A stretch of DNA of 64,000 bases from Sphingomonas sp. LHG3406-1 (lineage in GTDB: Bacteria; Pseudomonadota; Alphaproteobacteria; Sphingomonadales; Sphingomonadaceae): the NCBI RefSeq assembly GCF_029637485.1, contig NZ_CP069128.1, positions 1,830,001 to 1,894,000 on the forward strand, read 5' to 3'. The notes under the pieces were generated by a model. It ran no database searches and was not told where the DNA came from. It saw only the letters and a program-made list of their open reading frames with translations. Positions 55,463-63,618 of this stretch are shown here, piece after piece (the first letter of the stretch is position 1; every line of letters starts with the position of its first letter). The translations under genes and the position numbers were made by a program.

Positions 55463-56188
55463 ATGACGAAGGCGAACGGCGGGCGGGCCGGCGATGAGCG
55501 TGGTGCCGAGGGACGCAAGTCGGCTCGCGCCCGGTCCGCCAGCGACCTAACGCTGGCCAAGCGGCCGAACGACGCCGCGCCGCTGACGAGCAGCGCCAAG
55601 TCGCCGCGGACCGCCCGCGGGGAGCTGACCCGGCGCAAGATCCTCGACGCGGCCCGGGCGGAGTTCGGCAGCCGCGGTTTCGCCGACACGGGCATTACCG
55701 AGATCACCCGCACGGCCAAGGTCGCGCTCGGCACCTTCTACACCTACTTCCACAGCAAGGAGGAAGTGTTCCGGGCGCTGGTCAGCGACATGTCGGAGCA
55801 GGTGCGGCTGGCCGTGGCGCCGGTGCTGGCGGAGGGCCGCGGCACGCTCGAGGCGGAGGAACGGGCGCTGGCCGCCTTCCTCGCCTTCGTCGGCGAGCAC
55901 CAGCAGGTCTACCGGATCATCGACGAGGCGGAGTTCGTCGATCCCGCCGGCTTCCGCGCTCATTACGAGAATACCGCCGCGCGCATTGGCGAGCGGCTGG
56001 CGGAGGGCGCGGTGGCGGGCACGATGGCCCCGCCCGCGGACGCACTCGATGCCGAGGTCCGGGCCTGGGCAATCATGGGGATGAACGTGTTCCTCGGGCT
56101 TCGCTTCGGCGTTTGGGGAACCGAAGAGCCGACCAAGGTGGCGGCGAGCGCCAACCGGCTGATCAGGGATGGACTGACCGCAGGATGA
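55463..56188 (+). CDS. TetR/AcrR family regulator
   Basis: The 241-residue protein has a long, charged N-terminal extension (about 1-50), then the TetR helix-turn-helix (RRKILDAARAEFGSRGFADT, ALGTFYTYFHSKEEVF), and a ligand-binding helical domain. I chose the ATG at 55463 because AAGGGGG lies 7 bases before it; an ATG six bases upstream is also possible. It is divergent from the receptor gene at 52881-55199 and probably controls it. Ligand unknown. Confidence 0.9.
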   Translation: MTKANGGRAGDERGAEGRKSARARSASDLTLAKRPNDAAPLTSSAKSPRTARGELTRRKILDAARAEFGSRGFADTGITEITRTAKVALGTFYTYFHSKEEVFRALVSDMSEQVRLAVAPVLAEGRGTLEAEERALAAFLAFVGEHQQVYRIIDEAEFVDPAGFRAHYENTAARIGERLAEGAVAGTMAPPADALDAEVRAWAIMGMNVFLGLRFGVWGTEEPTKVAASANRLIRDGLTAG

Positions 56189-56204
56189 GGTCGCCGCGAG
56201 GCGC

Positions 56205-56951
56205 TTAGTCCCTTTGCAGGAAAGACCCTGCGCCGGTGGTGCTCTTCACATCATTACCGGGCCGGAATCGATTGCCATCGATGACGCCGCCGCTCTCGAG
56301 TAACGCAGGCAGCCATGGCAGGGTCTGCTCGATCCGGGAGGTGACTTCCTCGTCCGTAATCTCGATGGAGATGCGCTTGACGCCGATTTCCTCAGGCTGG
56401 ACCCGGTATATCGACTGCGGATCGCGAACGTCCTGGAATCTTACGAAGATCGGCCACAACTGCTGCACTTTGCCCGTGTAGCTGCCAGGCGCCGGGCGGC
56501 TTCGCGGGAGGTCTCTTGGTCCTTCGACCTCCGCCATCTCCCGGAAGGCGTCGACATCCGTTCCGATTGGATCGCTGCCCTTGAAGCTGCTTTTCTTCCA
56601 GGCCTCGTGGGTCGTCGGTGAGATGTGCGGAAGTAGCGCCACCTCGGCGACTTTCCTCGCGTGGTCCTCGCCGAGGCTCTGGCCGTCGGAGAGCATGGCC
56701 ATCAGGGCAAAAGCGGGCCCCGAGGGCAGATCGAGGATGACCGCTTCACCCGTGACTTTCCGATCGATCCTCACTCCGGTCGTGTCCTGGATGGTCGAGC
56801 GTTCGATCATTTCGACCTGCCGCACGGCCGAATAACTCTTCTCGCCCTGCGGCGTATCGACGGTAACGGTGATCTTGTAGCAATAGTCGGGGAGACGATC
56901 TCCGCAGGCCGACAGCGCAAGCGCCGCCACGACAATCAACGAACGCCACAT
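56205..56951 (-). CDS. Hypothetical lipoprotein
   Basis: The 248-residue protein has a lipoprotein signal MWRSLIVVAALALSACGDRL (lipobox LSAC). The mature part is beta-rich and has no family I recognise (YKITVTVDTPQGEKSYSAVR, GPAFALMAMLSDGQSLGEDH). It is a single gene between the TetR gene and the kynureninase-like gene. The GC content of this gene is somewhat lower and its codon use less biased than its neighbours, which may mean recent acquisition; this is a visual impression, not a calculation. Confidence 0.7.
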   Translation of the reverse strand: MWRSLIVVAALALSACGDRLPDYCYKITVTVDTPQGEKSYSAVRQVEMIERSTIQDTTGVRIDRKVTGEAVILDLPSGPAFALMAMLSDGQSLGEDHARKVAEVALLPHISPTTHEAWKKSSFKGSDPIGTDVDAFREMAEVEGPRDLPRSRPAPGSYTGKVQQLWPIFVRFQDVRDPQSIYRVQPEEIGVKRISIEITDEEVTSRIEQTLPWLPALLESGGVIDGNRFRPGNDVKSTTGAGSFLQRD

Positions 56952-57089
56952 ACGCTGCCCCCCGCCACTCGCGGGTAACGTGGTGACGGACAGAGCTTAA
57001 GGTTGCTTTACCTGGATTCTAACCGAGGAGCCGCCGCAAGGCTGGGTCGACCGCTTGCGTTGACAATGTGCTGTCGCCGAAGACCTGTG

Positions 57090-58238
57090 TCAGCCAAGCG
57101 CCCGCGTGAGATCCACGAAGCGCTCCACATCCTCTTCGTCGTGGTAGAGGCCGAGACCAATCCGAAGGACGTCGCCGCGGACGTCGGTGATGCAGTCGCG
57201 GGCCATCAGGGCCTGCTGCCAGCCGGCCGCCCGCGGGTGGCGCAAGGCCAGGAAGCGGGCGGGGTTGGGAAGCGGATTGAGCAGTTCGGCCTCGCCGAGC
57301 GGCGTGCCGGCGATCCGATCCACCAGCATGGCGCGAAGTTCGTCGACCCGGGCGGAGATTCGGGTGGTGGTCAGGCCATTCTCCGCCAGCATTCGGCGCA
57401 CATGAAGGAATCGGTAGATGGCGGACGGATCGAAGGTCGCGCCCATGAACCGCATGGCGTCGGGTGCATAACCGACCTGTCCCGGCGGCGCGGTCAGGTC
57501 CTCGAACTCGGCATACCAGCCGGTGATCGGGGGACGCGGGCCGAATCCGGGCGGGCAGTGCATCAGGCCGAGCCCCTCGCCCGACATGGCATATTTGTAG
57601 CCGCCGGCGAGGAAGAAGCAGCTGTCGCCGAGGCGCCCGAGCGGTTCGGGCGAGGCCATGAAGCTGTGATAGCCGTCGATGACGACCCACGGGCCCTCGG
57701 GCCGCGAAACGGCGGCGAGCGACTCCAGCCCCGTTACTGCCCGGCCGCTGCCGAACAGGGTCTGGCTGACGAGGATGAGATCGGCCGCTTCCGCCCTGCC
57801 CGCCAGCCGCTCGGCCAGCGTGCCGACCGGACCGACCGGCAGCGTCTCGAGCGCGATGTCGCCATTCTCGGCCCAGCGGGCGAACTGGCGCCGGGCGCTG
57901 TGGAATTCGCCGTCCGTGGTGAGGATCCGCAAGGGCCCGCCCACGCGGCGCGGCGCGGCGGCCCACAGGCGGACGAGGAAATCGTGGGTATTGCCGGCGA
58001 ACACGATGGCATCGGCCATGCCGGTGCCGAGCTCGGCCGCCACGTGCGCCTGGGCCTCGGGCCACAGCTCGCCCATCACCCGGTCCCACTTGCGGTCGGC
58101 GAGGCGGGCGGCATCCTCCCAGCATTCGGCCTGCCCGGCGAAGCTGGCGTCGGGCCAGAGATGATGGCTGTGCGCCGCCATGTGCAGCCGGTCGGGCGCG
58201 GCGCCGAGGCTGCGGGCGAAGAGGGGCTTGAAGCTCAT
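57090..58238 (-). CDS. Class V aminotransferase-fold PLP enzyme, kynureninase-like
   Basis: The 382-residue protein has the fold type I PLP layout with FFLAGGYKYAMSGEGLGLM, in which Lys in GGYKYA is the PLP Schiff base residue, and DGYHSF upstream. It starts MSFKPLFARSLGAAPDRLHM. The start ATG overlaps the kynA stop (ATGA), which strongly suggests a role in the kynurenine pathway, so I read it as a kynureninase (kynurenine to anthranilate plus alanine) or a close functional analogue. The N-terminus with AAHSHHLWPD differs from well-studied KynU. Confidence 0.8.
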   Translation of the reverse strand: MSFKPLFARSLGAAPDRLHMAAHSHHLWPDASFAGQAECWEDAARLADRKWDRVMGELWPEAQAHVAAELGTGMADAIVFAGNTHDFLVRLWAAAPRRVGGPLRILTTDGEFHSARRQFARWAENGDIALETLPVGPVGTLAERLAGRAEAADLILVSQTLFGSGRAVTGLESLAAVSRPEGPWVVIDGYHSFMASPEPLGRLGDSCFFLAGGYKYAMSGEGLGLMHCPPGFGPRPPITGWYAEFEDLTAPPGQVGYAPDAMRFMGATFDPSAIYRFLHVRRMLAENGLTTTRISARVDELRAMLVDRIAGTPLGEAELLNPLPNPARFLALRHPRAAGWQQALMARDCITDVRGDVLRIGLGLYHDEEDVERFVDLTRALG

Positions 58239-58969
58239 AGCTGGGTACGTAGGTCCCACAGCTCGGGGAAGGCGCGCTTCGACAGGGTCGAGGCGAGATA
58301 GCTGGCCCCCGCCGATCCGCCGGTGCCCATCTTGTTGCCGATAATCCGCTCGACCGTCAGCAGATGCTTGTGCCGCCAGCCCGATAGCGCGTCGTCGATG
58401 TCGACCATCTTCTCGGCCAGTTGGTAGAGGGCGAACCAGCGCTCCGTGTCGCGATAGACATGGAGCCAGCTTTCGGCGCCCTGGCGGCGACGCGCCGAAT
58501 CGGCGGCGTCCCACAGGCTCGGCCCGTCGAGCGCAGCCTGCAGCCGGGCACGCCCTTCGGTCCCACCCTCCTGATAGTCGAGGAAGCGAGGATCCTTGAT
58601 GCCGAACTTGTATTCGAGTTCGCGGAACTGGGCCGACTGGAAGCCGGACGAGGTGCCGAGCACGTGGCGGAACGCCGAATAATCCACCGGCGTCATGGTC
58701 GCCAGCACGTCCCACGACAGCGTCATTACCGACTGGATTCGGCTGACTCGGGCAAGGGCCTTGTAGGCGGCGGCGAAATCGTCCGAATCGATCAGCCGGA
58801 TGGCGAGATCCACCTCGTGGAGCATCTGCTTCAGCCACAGCTCCTTGGTCTGGTGGATGACGATGAACAGCATTTCGTCGTGCAGGTCCGACAGCGGTTG
58901 CTGGGCGGACAGCAGGGACTGGAGCTGGAGGTAATCGGCATAGCTCATGCCGGCCGGGTGCGCGGTCAT
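58235..58969 (-). CDS. kynA: Tryptophan 2,3-dioxygenase
   Basis: The heme enzyme opens the indole ring of tryptophan to N-formylkynurenine. The 244-residue protein has MSYADYLQLQSLLSAQQPLS, the heme-linked region DEMLFIVIHQTKELWLKQML, RFLDYQEGGTEGR and GWRHKHLLTVERIIGNKMGTGGSAG. The last includes the heme-ligating His and the substrate-binding GTGGS loop. The start could be 58969 or the ATG 21 bases downstream. It is coupled to the kynureninase-like gene; no formamidase gene is adjacent. Confidence 0.95.
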   Translation of the reverse strand: MTAHPAGMSYADYLQLQSLLSAQQPLSDLHDEMLFIVIHQTKELWLKQMLHEVDLAIRLIDSDDFAAAYKALARVSRIQSVMTLSWDVLATMTPVDYSAFRHVLGTSSGFQSAQFRELEYKFGIKDPRFLDYQEGGTEGRARLQAALDGPSLWDAADSARRRQGAESWLHVYRDTERWFALYQLAEKMVDIDDALSGWRHKHLLTVERIIGNKMGTGGSAGASYLASTLSKRAFPELWDLRTQL

Positions 58970-59090
58970 GAAGGTGGGTGTAGGCGGATGCGCGGCAAAG
59001 GCCAATCGCCGTCCGGGCGCGGGCCGGAAACTTCGAATGCTTGGCGCGCGGTCAGCAGAGGTCCCGGCCTTCGCCCGGACGACCGAGGCC

Positions 59091-59561
59091 TTACTGGCCC
59101 GGTGCGCCGCCCTGGCCGGGGCCGACCCCGCCGACGGTGCCGATATTGCCGAAGAACTCCTCGAAGAAGCTCTTGCGGCGGCCAAGCGTCGGGGTGGTGC
59201 GGCCATAGGGATCGATCGAGGCGATCTTCTCGGCGCCGGTGCGCTCGACGGCGGCGACGTTGCCGGCGGCGTCGAAGCGGATGCGCAGGACCGACTGCTC
59301 CCTCACCCGCGGATTGCGGAAGGCGAAGGTCGAGGTCTCGCGGCTGACGTAATACCATTCATTGTCGCTGAACTGGCCGGTGAAGGTTGGCCGGCCGAGC
59401 GTCCGCTCGACGCTGGTCTTGTTGTCGGTACCGACCGCCACCGCCTGGCTCAACTGCTCGTCGAGGATGTAGCCGCGGCTCTCGCGATAGCCGGCGCAGC
59501 CGGTCGTGGCGACGCCGAGGGCGGCGATCGAGGCGATGAGGGTCAGTCGATGGATGGTCAC
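59091..59561 (-). CDS. bamE: Outer membrane protein assembly factor BamE
   Basis: BamE is a lipoprotein of the BAM complex that inserts beta-barrels. The 156-residue product starts at the GTG at 59561 (GGAG ten bases upstream), giving the signal MTIHRLTLIASIAALGVATT with lipobox TTGC. The BamE (SmpA/OmlA) domain is seen as SVERTLGRPTFTGQFSDNEW and YYVSRETSTFAF. The Gly/Pro-rich C-terminus (about 135-156) is an extension. It is divergent from the cytochrome-complex chaperone gene, the usual alphaproteobacterial order. Confidence 0.92.
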   Translation of the reverse strand: MTIHRLTLIASIAALGVATTGCAGYRESRGYILDEQLSQAVAVGTDNKTSVERTLGRPTFTGQFSDNEWYYVSRETSTFAFRNPRVREQSVLRIRFDAAGNVAAVERTGAEKIASIDPYGRTTPTLGRRKSFFEEFFGNIGTVGGVGPGQGGAPGQ

Positions 59562-59670
59562 TGAGGTCAAGCTCCGGATGCCGCCGCTCTTGCGCCGGTG
59601 TTCTCGCGGCTCAATATCGGCTGCGGGCTGGTCCGACAACTGCTCGGGCCATGCTGAACGGAGGATGATC

Positions 59671-60183
59671 ATGAAGTCGCTGCTGCGGCTGTTCCGGAGC
59701 GAGCCCAGCATCGCCCGGCCGCTGTACGATCAGGTGGTAGGCAAGGCGCGCACGCCGCACTGGTATGTCGAAGGCCGGGTGCCCGACACGATGGAAGGCC
59801 GCTTCGCCGTGCTCGCGACCCTGCTTGCGCTCACCGACCTCCGCCTGGAGCGGGGCGGCGAGGATGCGGGCAGGGCAAGCGTCGGGCTGGCCGAATGCTT
59901 CGTCCACGACATGGATTCGCAGCTTCGCCAGGACGGCGTCGGCGATCCGGTGATGGGCAAGAAGGTTGGCAGCCTGGTCGGCGCGCTCGGCGGCCGGGTC
60001 GGCGCCTGGCGCCGCGCCGTCGATGGCGAGGAGAGCTGGGAAGCGGTGGCGAGCCGTTCGCTCTATCGCGAAAAGGTGCCTTCGGACGCGGCGCTGGCGC
60101 ATTCGCTGGGCGAATTAAAGCGTTACTGGGAAGCGCTCCAGGGGCGCAGCGACGAGGCGCTGATCGGCGGGGTGCTGCCGTGA
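59671..60183 (+). CDS. Ubiquinol-cytochrome c chaperone family protein (UQCC/CBP3-like)
   Basis: The 170-residue protein MKSLLRLFRSEPSIARPLYD... matches the bacterial UQCC1/Cbp3 chaperone family: LYDQVVGKARTPHWYVEGRV, VPDTMEGRFAVLATL, ECFVHDMDSQLRQDGVGDPV and RYWEALQ. In mitochondria it assists assembly of the cytochrome bc1 complex; the bacterial role is presumably similar. The ATG at 59671 has GGAGG six bases upstream. It overlaps the DUF177 gene (GTGA). Confidence 0.93.
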   Translation: MKSLLRLFRSEPSIARPLYDQVVGKARTPHWYVEGRVPDTMEGRFAVLATLLALTDLRLERGGEDAGRASVGLAECFVHDMDSQLRQDGVGDPVMGKKVGSLVGALGGRVGAWRRAVDGEESWEAVASRSLYREKVPSDAALAHSLGELKRYWEALQGRSDEALIGGVLP

Positions 60184-60695
60184 GCGGCGGCGAGGGCTTC
60201 GCCCATCGCCTGCCACTGGCGACCCTGCGCGACGGGCAGCGGCTGGAAGTCCGGGCCGACGAGGCGGAGCGCAAGGCGCTCGCGGAGCGGCTCGGCCTGC
60301 TCGGTGTCGAGCGGATGGAAGCGATGCTGACCATCGCTCGCGACGGTGACGAGGTGCGCGCGGCCGGTCGGCTGCGGGGCAGCGTCACCCAGGCCTGTGT
60401 CGCCACCGGCGAGCCGGTTCCGGCGATGATCGACGAGAAGATCGCCCTCCTCTTCCGCCCCGATCCGGGCAGCGAGCCCGATGCGGAGATCGAGCTCAGC
60501 GAGGAGGATTGCGACGTCATCTTCCACGACGGGCGCGAGATCGACATCGGCCTGGCGCTCGGCGACGAACTGGCGCTGGCGCTCGATCCTTATCCGCGCT
60601 GCGCGGGCGCGGAGGATGCGCTGCGCGAGGCCGGCGTGCTGAGCGAGGAGCAGGCGGGGCCCTTCGCGGCGCTGGCGGCGCTGAAGGGGAAGTGA
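60180..60695 (+). CDS. DUF177 domain (YceD-like) protein
   Basis: The 171-residue protein has the DUF177 core with CVATGEPVPAMIDEKIALLF, EEDCDVIFHDGREIDIGLAL and LALALDPYPRCAG. It is related to YceD, which is linked to ribosomal L32/23S rRNA in some bacteria. The GTG start at 60180 overlaps the chaperone gene by four bases. rpmF or plsX, which often follow, are not here; the next sequence is a repeat and then ssb on the other strand. Confidence 0.88.
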   Translation: MSGGEGFAHRLPLATLRDGQRLEVRADEAERKALAERLGLLGVERMEAMLTIARDGDEVRAAGRLRGSVTQACVATGEPVPAMIDEKIALLFRPDPGSEPDAEIELSEEDCDVIFHDGREIDIGLALGDELALALDPYPRCAGAEDALREAGVLSEEQAGPFAALAALKGK

Positions 60696-60714
60696 TCTTC
60701 TTCCTACCCGTGCG

Positions 60715-60845
60715 TGCGCAGGACGGATGGGAAGGTGCCAGCGCAGCGCGCTGACGAAGGGGCCTGGCGCAGCCCTGCTGGCCCCTCCACCACTCCACTG
60801 CGCGGAGCGGTCCCCCTCCCCATCAGCTCTGCTGACGGGGAGGTC
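60715..60845. repeat. Composite GC-rich repeat (family R2 type)
   Basis: The 160-bp gap between the convergent DUF177 and ssb genes holds several inverted repeats: GGGGCC...GGCCCC at about 60756-60786, and CTCCCCATCAGC-TCT-GCTGACGGGGAG at about 60815-60842 (12-bp stem with one mismatch). The wording resembles the extragenic repeats seen at 45026-45085. The last hairpin is close to the ssb stop and may serve as its terminator. Confidence 0.6.
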
Positions 60846-60854
60846 GCTACACCT

Positions 60855-61403
60855 TTAGAACGGAACGTCGTCGTCGAGGTCGTCGAACGCCGCGGGGGCC
60901 GGACGGCTGGACTGCCCGCCGGCAGAGCCGCCACGGCTGTTGGCGCCGCCATAGCCGCCGCTGCTTCCGCCGCCAAAGCCACCGTCGTCGTAGCTGGAGC
61001 CGCCGCCCCGGCTTCCGCCGAAGCCGCCGCCGCCACCGCCGCCGCCGCCTTCACCGCGGCCGTCGAGCAGCACCATCGAGCTGTTGAAGTTGCGCAGCAC
61101 GACTTCGGTCGAATAGCGGTCCTGGCCGTTCTGGTCCTGCCACTTGCGCGTCTCGAGCTGGCCCTCGAGATAGACCTTGCTGCCCTTCTTGAGATAGCTC
61201 TTGGCGACCTTGGCCAGGCCCTCGCTGAAGATGGCGACATTGTGCCACTGGGTCTTTTCCTGCCGGTTGCCGTCCCGGTCCTTCCAGTTCTCGGACGTGG
61301 CGACGGTCAGGTTGACCACCTCGCCGCCGTTGGAAAAGCTTCGGGCCTCCGGGTCCTTGCCCAGATTGCCGATCAACATGACCTTGTTCAGGCTTCCCGC
61401 CAT
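60855..61403 (-). CDS. ssb: Single-stranded DNA-binding protein
   Basis: SSB coats single-stranded DNA. The 182-residue protein starts [20 protein letters not shown], with the OB fold over residues 1-115 ([36 protein letters not shown]). A Gly-rich flexible linker (about 116-165) and the acidic tip DDLDDDVPF follow. The tip matches the conserved partner-binding tail (DDDIPF). It lies downstream of feoB on the same strand by 30 bp. Confidence 0.96.
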   Translation of the reverse strand: MAGSLNKVMLIGNLGKDPEARSFSNGGEVVNLTVATSENWKDRDGNRQEKTQWHNVAIFSEGLAKVAKSYLKKGSKVYLEGQLETRKWQDQNGQDRYSTEVVLRNFNSSMVLLDGRGEGGGGGGGGGFGGSRGGGSSYDDGGFGGGSSGGYGGANSRGGSAGGQSSRPAPAAFDDLDDDVPF

Positions 61404-61433
61404 TGCTTCGCGACTCCTCTTTCTGAGGGGAAG

Positions 61434-63269
61434 CTATAGGCCGAGCGCGACCGCCGTCCAGTAGGTCAGGCCCGCCGCTGCATAGGCCAGCGCGAACAGA
61501 TAGCCGACCATGAAGAGCGGCCATTTCCACCCGTTCGTCTCGCGCCTGGTGACGGCGATGGTCGAGATGCACTGGGGCGCGAAGACGAACCAGGCGAGAA
61601 AGGCGAGCGCGGTCGGGAGCGGCCAGCTGCCACCCAGCCGTTCGGCCAGCGATTTCTCCATCTGCGCCTCGTCGTCGGAGTCGATCGCATAGACGGTGGC
61701 GATGGCGGCGACCGCCACCTCGCGCGCGGCCATGGCCGGGATCAGTGCGAGGGCGATGTCGTGGTTGAAGCCGATCGGCCTGACCACGACCTCGATGCCG
61801 CTCGCGATGCGGCCGGCGATCGACACTTCGCTCTGCGATTCGCCCGGGCCTGCCTTGGGGAAGCTCGCCAGCGTCCACAGGACGATGGTGGTGATGAGGA
61901 TGATCCCGCCGGCGCGCTTGAGGAAGATGAGCGCGCGCTGCCAAAGGCCGAGCGCCACGTCCTTGATGGCGGGCAGCTGGTATTTGGGCAGCTCCATCAT
62001 GAAGAAGGAGGAAGCCCCGCGGGCGACCGTCTTGCGCAGGACCACGGCCGCGCCGAGCGCGCCGAGGATGCCGGCGAGATAGAGGCCGAACATCACCAGC
62101 CCCTGCAGGTGCACGAACGGCGCTACCGGCCGGTTGGGGATGAAGGCAGCGATGATCAGGGTGTAGACGGGAAGGCGGGCCGAACAGGTCATCAGCGGCG
62201 CGACCAGGATGGTGGTCAGCCGGTCCTTCTCATTGTCGATGGTGCGCGTCGCCATGATGCCGGGGACGGCGCAGGCGAAGCTCGACAGCAAGGGAATGAA
62301 GGCGCGGCCGGACAGGCCGGCGAACCCCATCAGCCGGTCCATCAGAAAGGCCGCCCGGACCATGTAGCCGGTGCCCTCGAGGAGGAGGATGAACAGGAAC
62401 AGGATCAGGATCTGTGGCAGGAAGACGACCACCGCGCCGACGCCGCCGATCACGCCGTCGACGATCAGCGAGCGGACCGCGCCTTCGGGGAGGATGTCGG
62501 TGACGGCCGTGCCAAGCGCCGCCATCCCGCCTTCGATCCAGCCGATCGGAGTTTCGGACCAGGCGAAGACCGCCTGGAACATGGCGAACATGACCAGGGC
62601 GAGGATGACGATCCCCGCGACCGGATGGAGGAGGATGCGATCGAGCCGGTGGGTCCAGCGCCGGACCGGCGTCTCGCTCACCACCGTCGCGGCGGCGATC
62701 CGGCGCGCTTCGCGGGCGACGTCGGCGGGGATGGCGACAGGGGCGACGCTCTGGCCGATGACGCCTTCCAGCGCCTCGCGCACGGCTTCAAGACCACGGC
62801 GGCGGACCGCGACCGTCTCGACCACCGGCACGCCAAGTGCCTTCGACAGCGCATCGGCCGACAGGGTCAGGCCGTCGCGCGTCGCCATGTCGATCATGTT
62901 CAGCGCCAGCACCATTGGCAGGCCAAGGCTTCGGAGTTCGAGCGCGAAGCGGAGGTGATTGTCGAGGTTGGAGGCGTCGACCACCACCAGCAGGGCATCG
63001 GGCTTCCGCTCCCCGGCCTGGGCGCCGGTCAGAACATCGCGGGTGACCGCCTCGTCGGGGCTCGACGGAACAAGGCCGTAGGTGCCGGGAAGGTCGACCA
63101 GCTCGACTGGGCGACTATCGGCCAGCACGGTGCGGCCGCTCTTCCGCTCGACGGTGACGCCGGGATAGTTGCCGACCTTCTGGCGGGCGCCGGTGAGGGC
63201 GTTGAACAGCGCGCTCTTGCCGGCATTGGGGTTGCCGACGACGGCGACCAGGGGCGCGGGCAGGGTCAT
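61434..63269 (-). CDS. feoB: Ferrous iron transporter FeoB
   Basis: FeoB is the inner-membrane Fe(II) importer with an N-terminal G domain. The 611-residue protein starts MTLPAPLVAVVGNPNAGKSA; G1 is GNPNAGKS (about 11-18), then G3 LPGTYGL, G4 LNMID, and the switch region VGNYPGVTVERKSG. The core membrane region shows two Gate motifs, LLSSFACAVPGIMATRT and APLMTCSARLPVY, with cysteines. It is shorter than E. coli FeoB (773) but within the range of other FeoBs. It lies 19 bp after feoA. Confidence 0.95.
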   Translation of the reverse strand: MTLPAPLVAVVGNPNAGKSALFNALTGARQKVGNYPGVTVERKSGRTVLADSRPVELVDLPGTYGLVPSSPDEAVTRDVLTGAQAGERKPDALLVVVDASNLDNHLRFALELRSLGLPMVLALNMIDMATRDGLTLSADALSKALGVPVVETVAVRRRGLEAVREALEGVIGQSVAPVAIPADVAREARRIAAATVVSETPVRRWTHRLDRILLHPVAGIVILALVMFAMFQAVFAWSETPIGWIEGGMAALGTAVTDILPEGAVRSLIVDGVIGGVGAVVVFLPQILILFLFILLLEGTGYMVRAAFLMDRLMGFAGLSGRAFIPLLSSFACAVPGIMATRTIDNEKDRLTTILVAPLMTCSARLPVYTLIIAAFIPNRPVAPFVHLQGLVMFGLYLAGILGALGAAVVLRKTVARGASSFFMMELPKYQLPAIKDVALGLWQRALIFLKRAGGIILITTIVLWTLASFPKAGPGESQSEVSIAGRIASGIEVVVRPIGFNHDIALALIPAMAAREVAVAAIATVYAIDSDDEAQMEKSLAERLGGSWPLPTALAFLAWFVFAPQCISTIAVTRRETNGWKWPLFMVGYLFALAYAAAGLTYWTAVALGL

Positions 63270-63288
63270 GTCTCGAACAGGTCGCGAA

Positions 63289-63561
63289 TCAGTCGGCGGG
63301 GATGACGCGGATCGCCCGGGCATGCGCGCGGCGGATGGCGACGGTCATCCGGCCCACCTTCACCGCCAGCGGATCGCGCCCGAACGGGCCGTTGTGCAGC
63401 GGCTCGACCGTGACATCCGAGTCGAAACCGAAGTGCCGCAGCCGGGCGGCCTCATGATCGCCGAGCAAGGCCCAGTCGATCTCGGCGATTCGGCCGCGCC
63501 GCCCGAGGGCGAGCTGGTCGAGAGCGAGGGCGAAGTCGGCCGGGATAGGCTGGACGGTCAT
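63289..63561 (-). CDS. feoA: Ferrous iron transport protein FeoA
   Basis: FeoA is a small SH3-like protein needed for FeoB activity. The 90-residue protein has ALGRRGRIAEIDWALLGDHE, ARLRHFGFDSDVTVEPLHNG and DPLAVKVGRMTVAIRRAHA, typical of FeoA. It is the first gene of feoAB. An AT-rich site just upstream may be an iron-responsive operator. Confidence 0.93.
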   Translation of the reverse strand: MTVQPIPADFALALDQLALGRRGRIAEIDWALLGDHEAARLRHFGFDSDVTVEPLHNGPFGRDPLAVKVGRMTVAIRRAHARAIRVIPAD

Positions 63562-63565
63562 TGCT

Positions 63566-63588
63566 GCAACTGATTATCAATAACAGGA
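63566..63588 (-). promoter_or_regulatory. Candidate iron-responsive operator upstream of feoA
   Basis: On the minus strand GTTATTGATAATCAGTTGCA contains TGATAATCA-like hexamers of the Fur box (the 7-1-7 consensus left half TGATAAT-C matches; the right half does not). The stretch is AT-rich against the local background and lies 5 to 27 bases before the start. RirA or Irr would be alternatives. Confidence 0.4.
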
Positions 63589-63618
63589 GCGCCGGTCCAT
63601 AGGGACTAGTGCGTAAAG

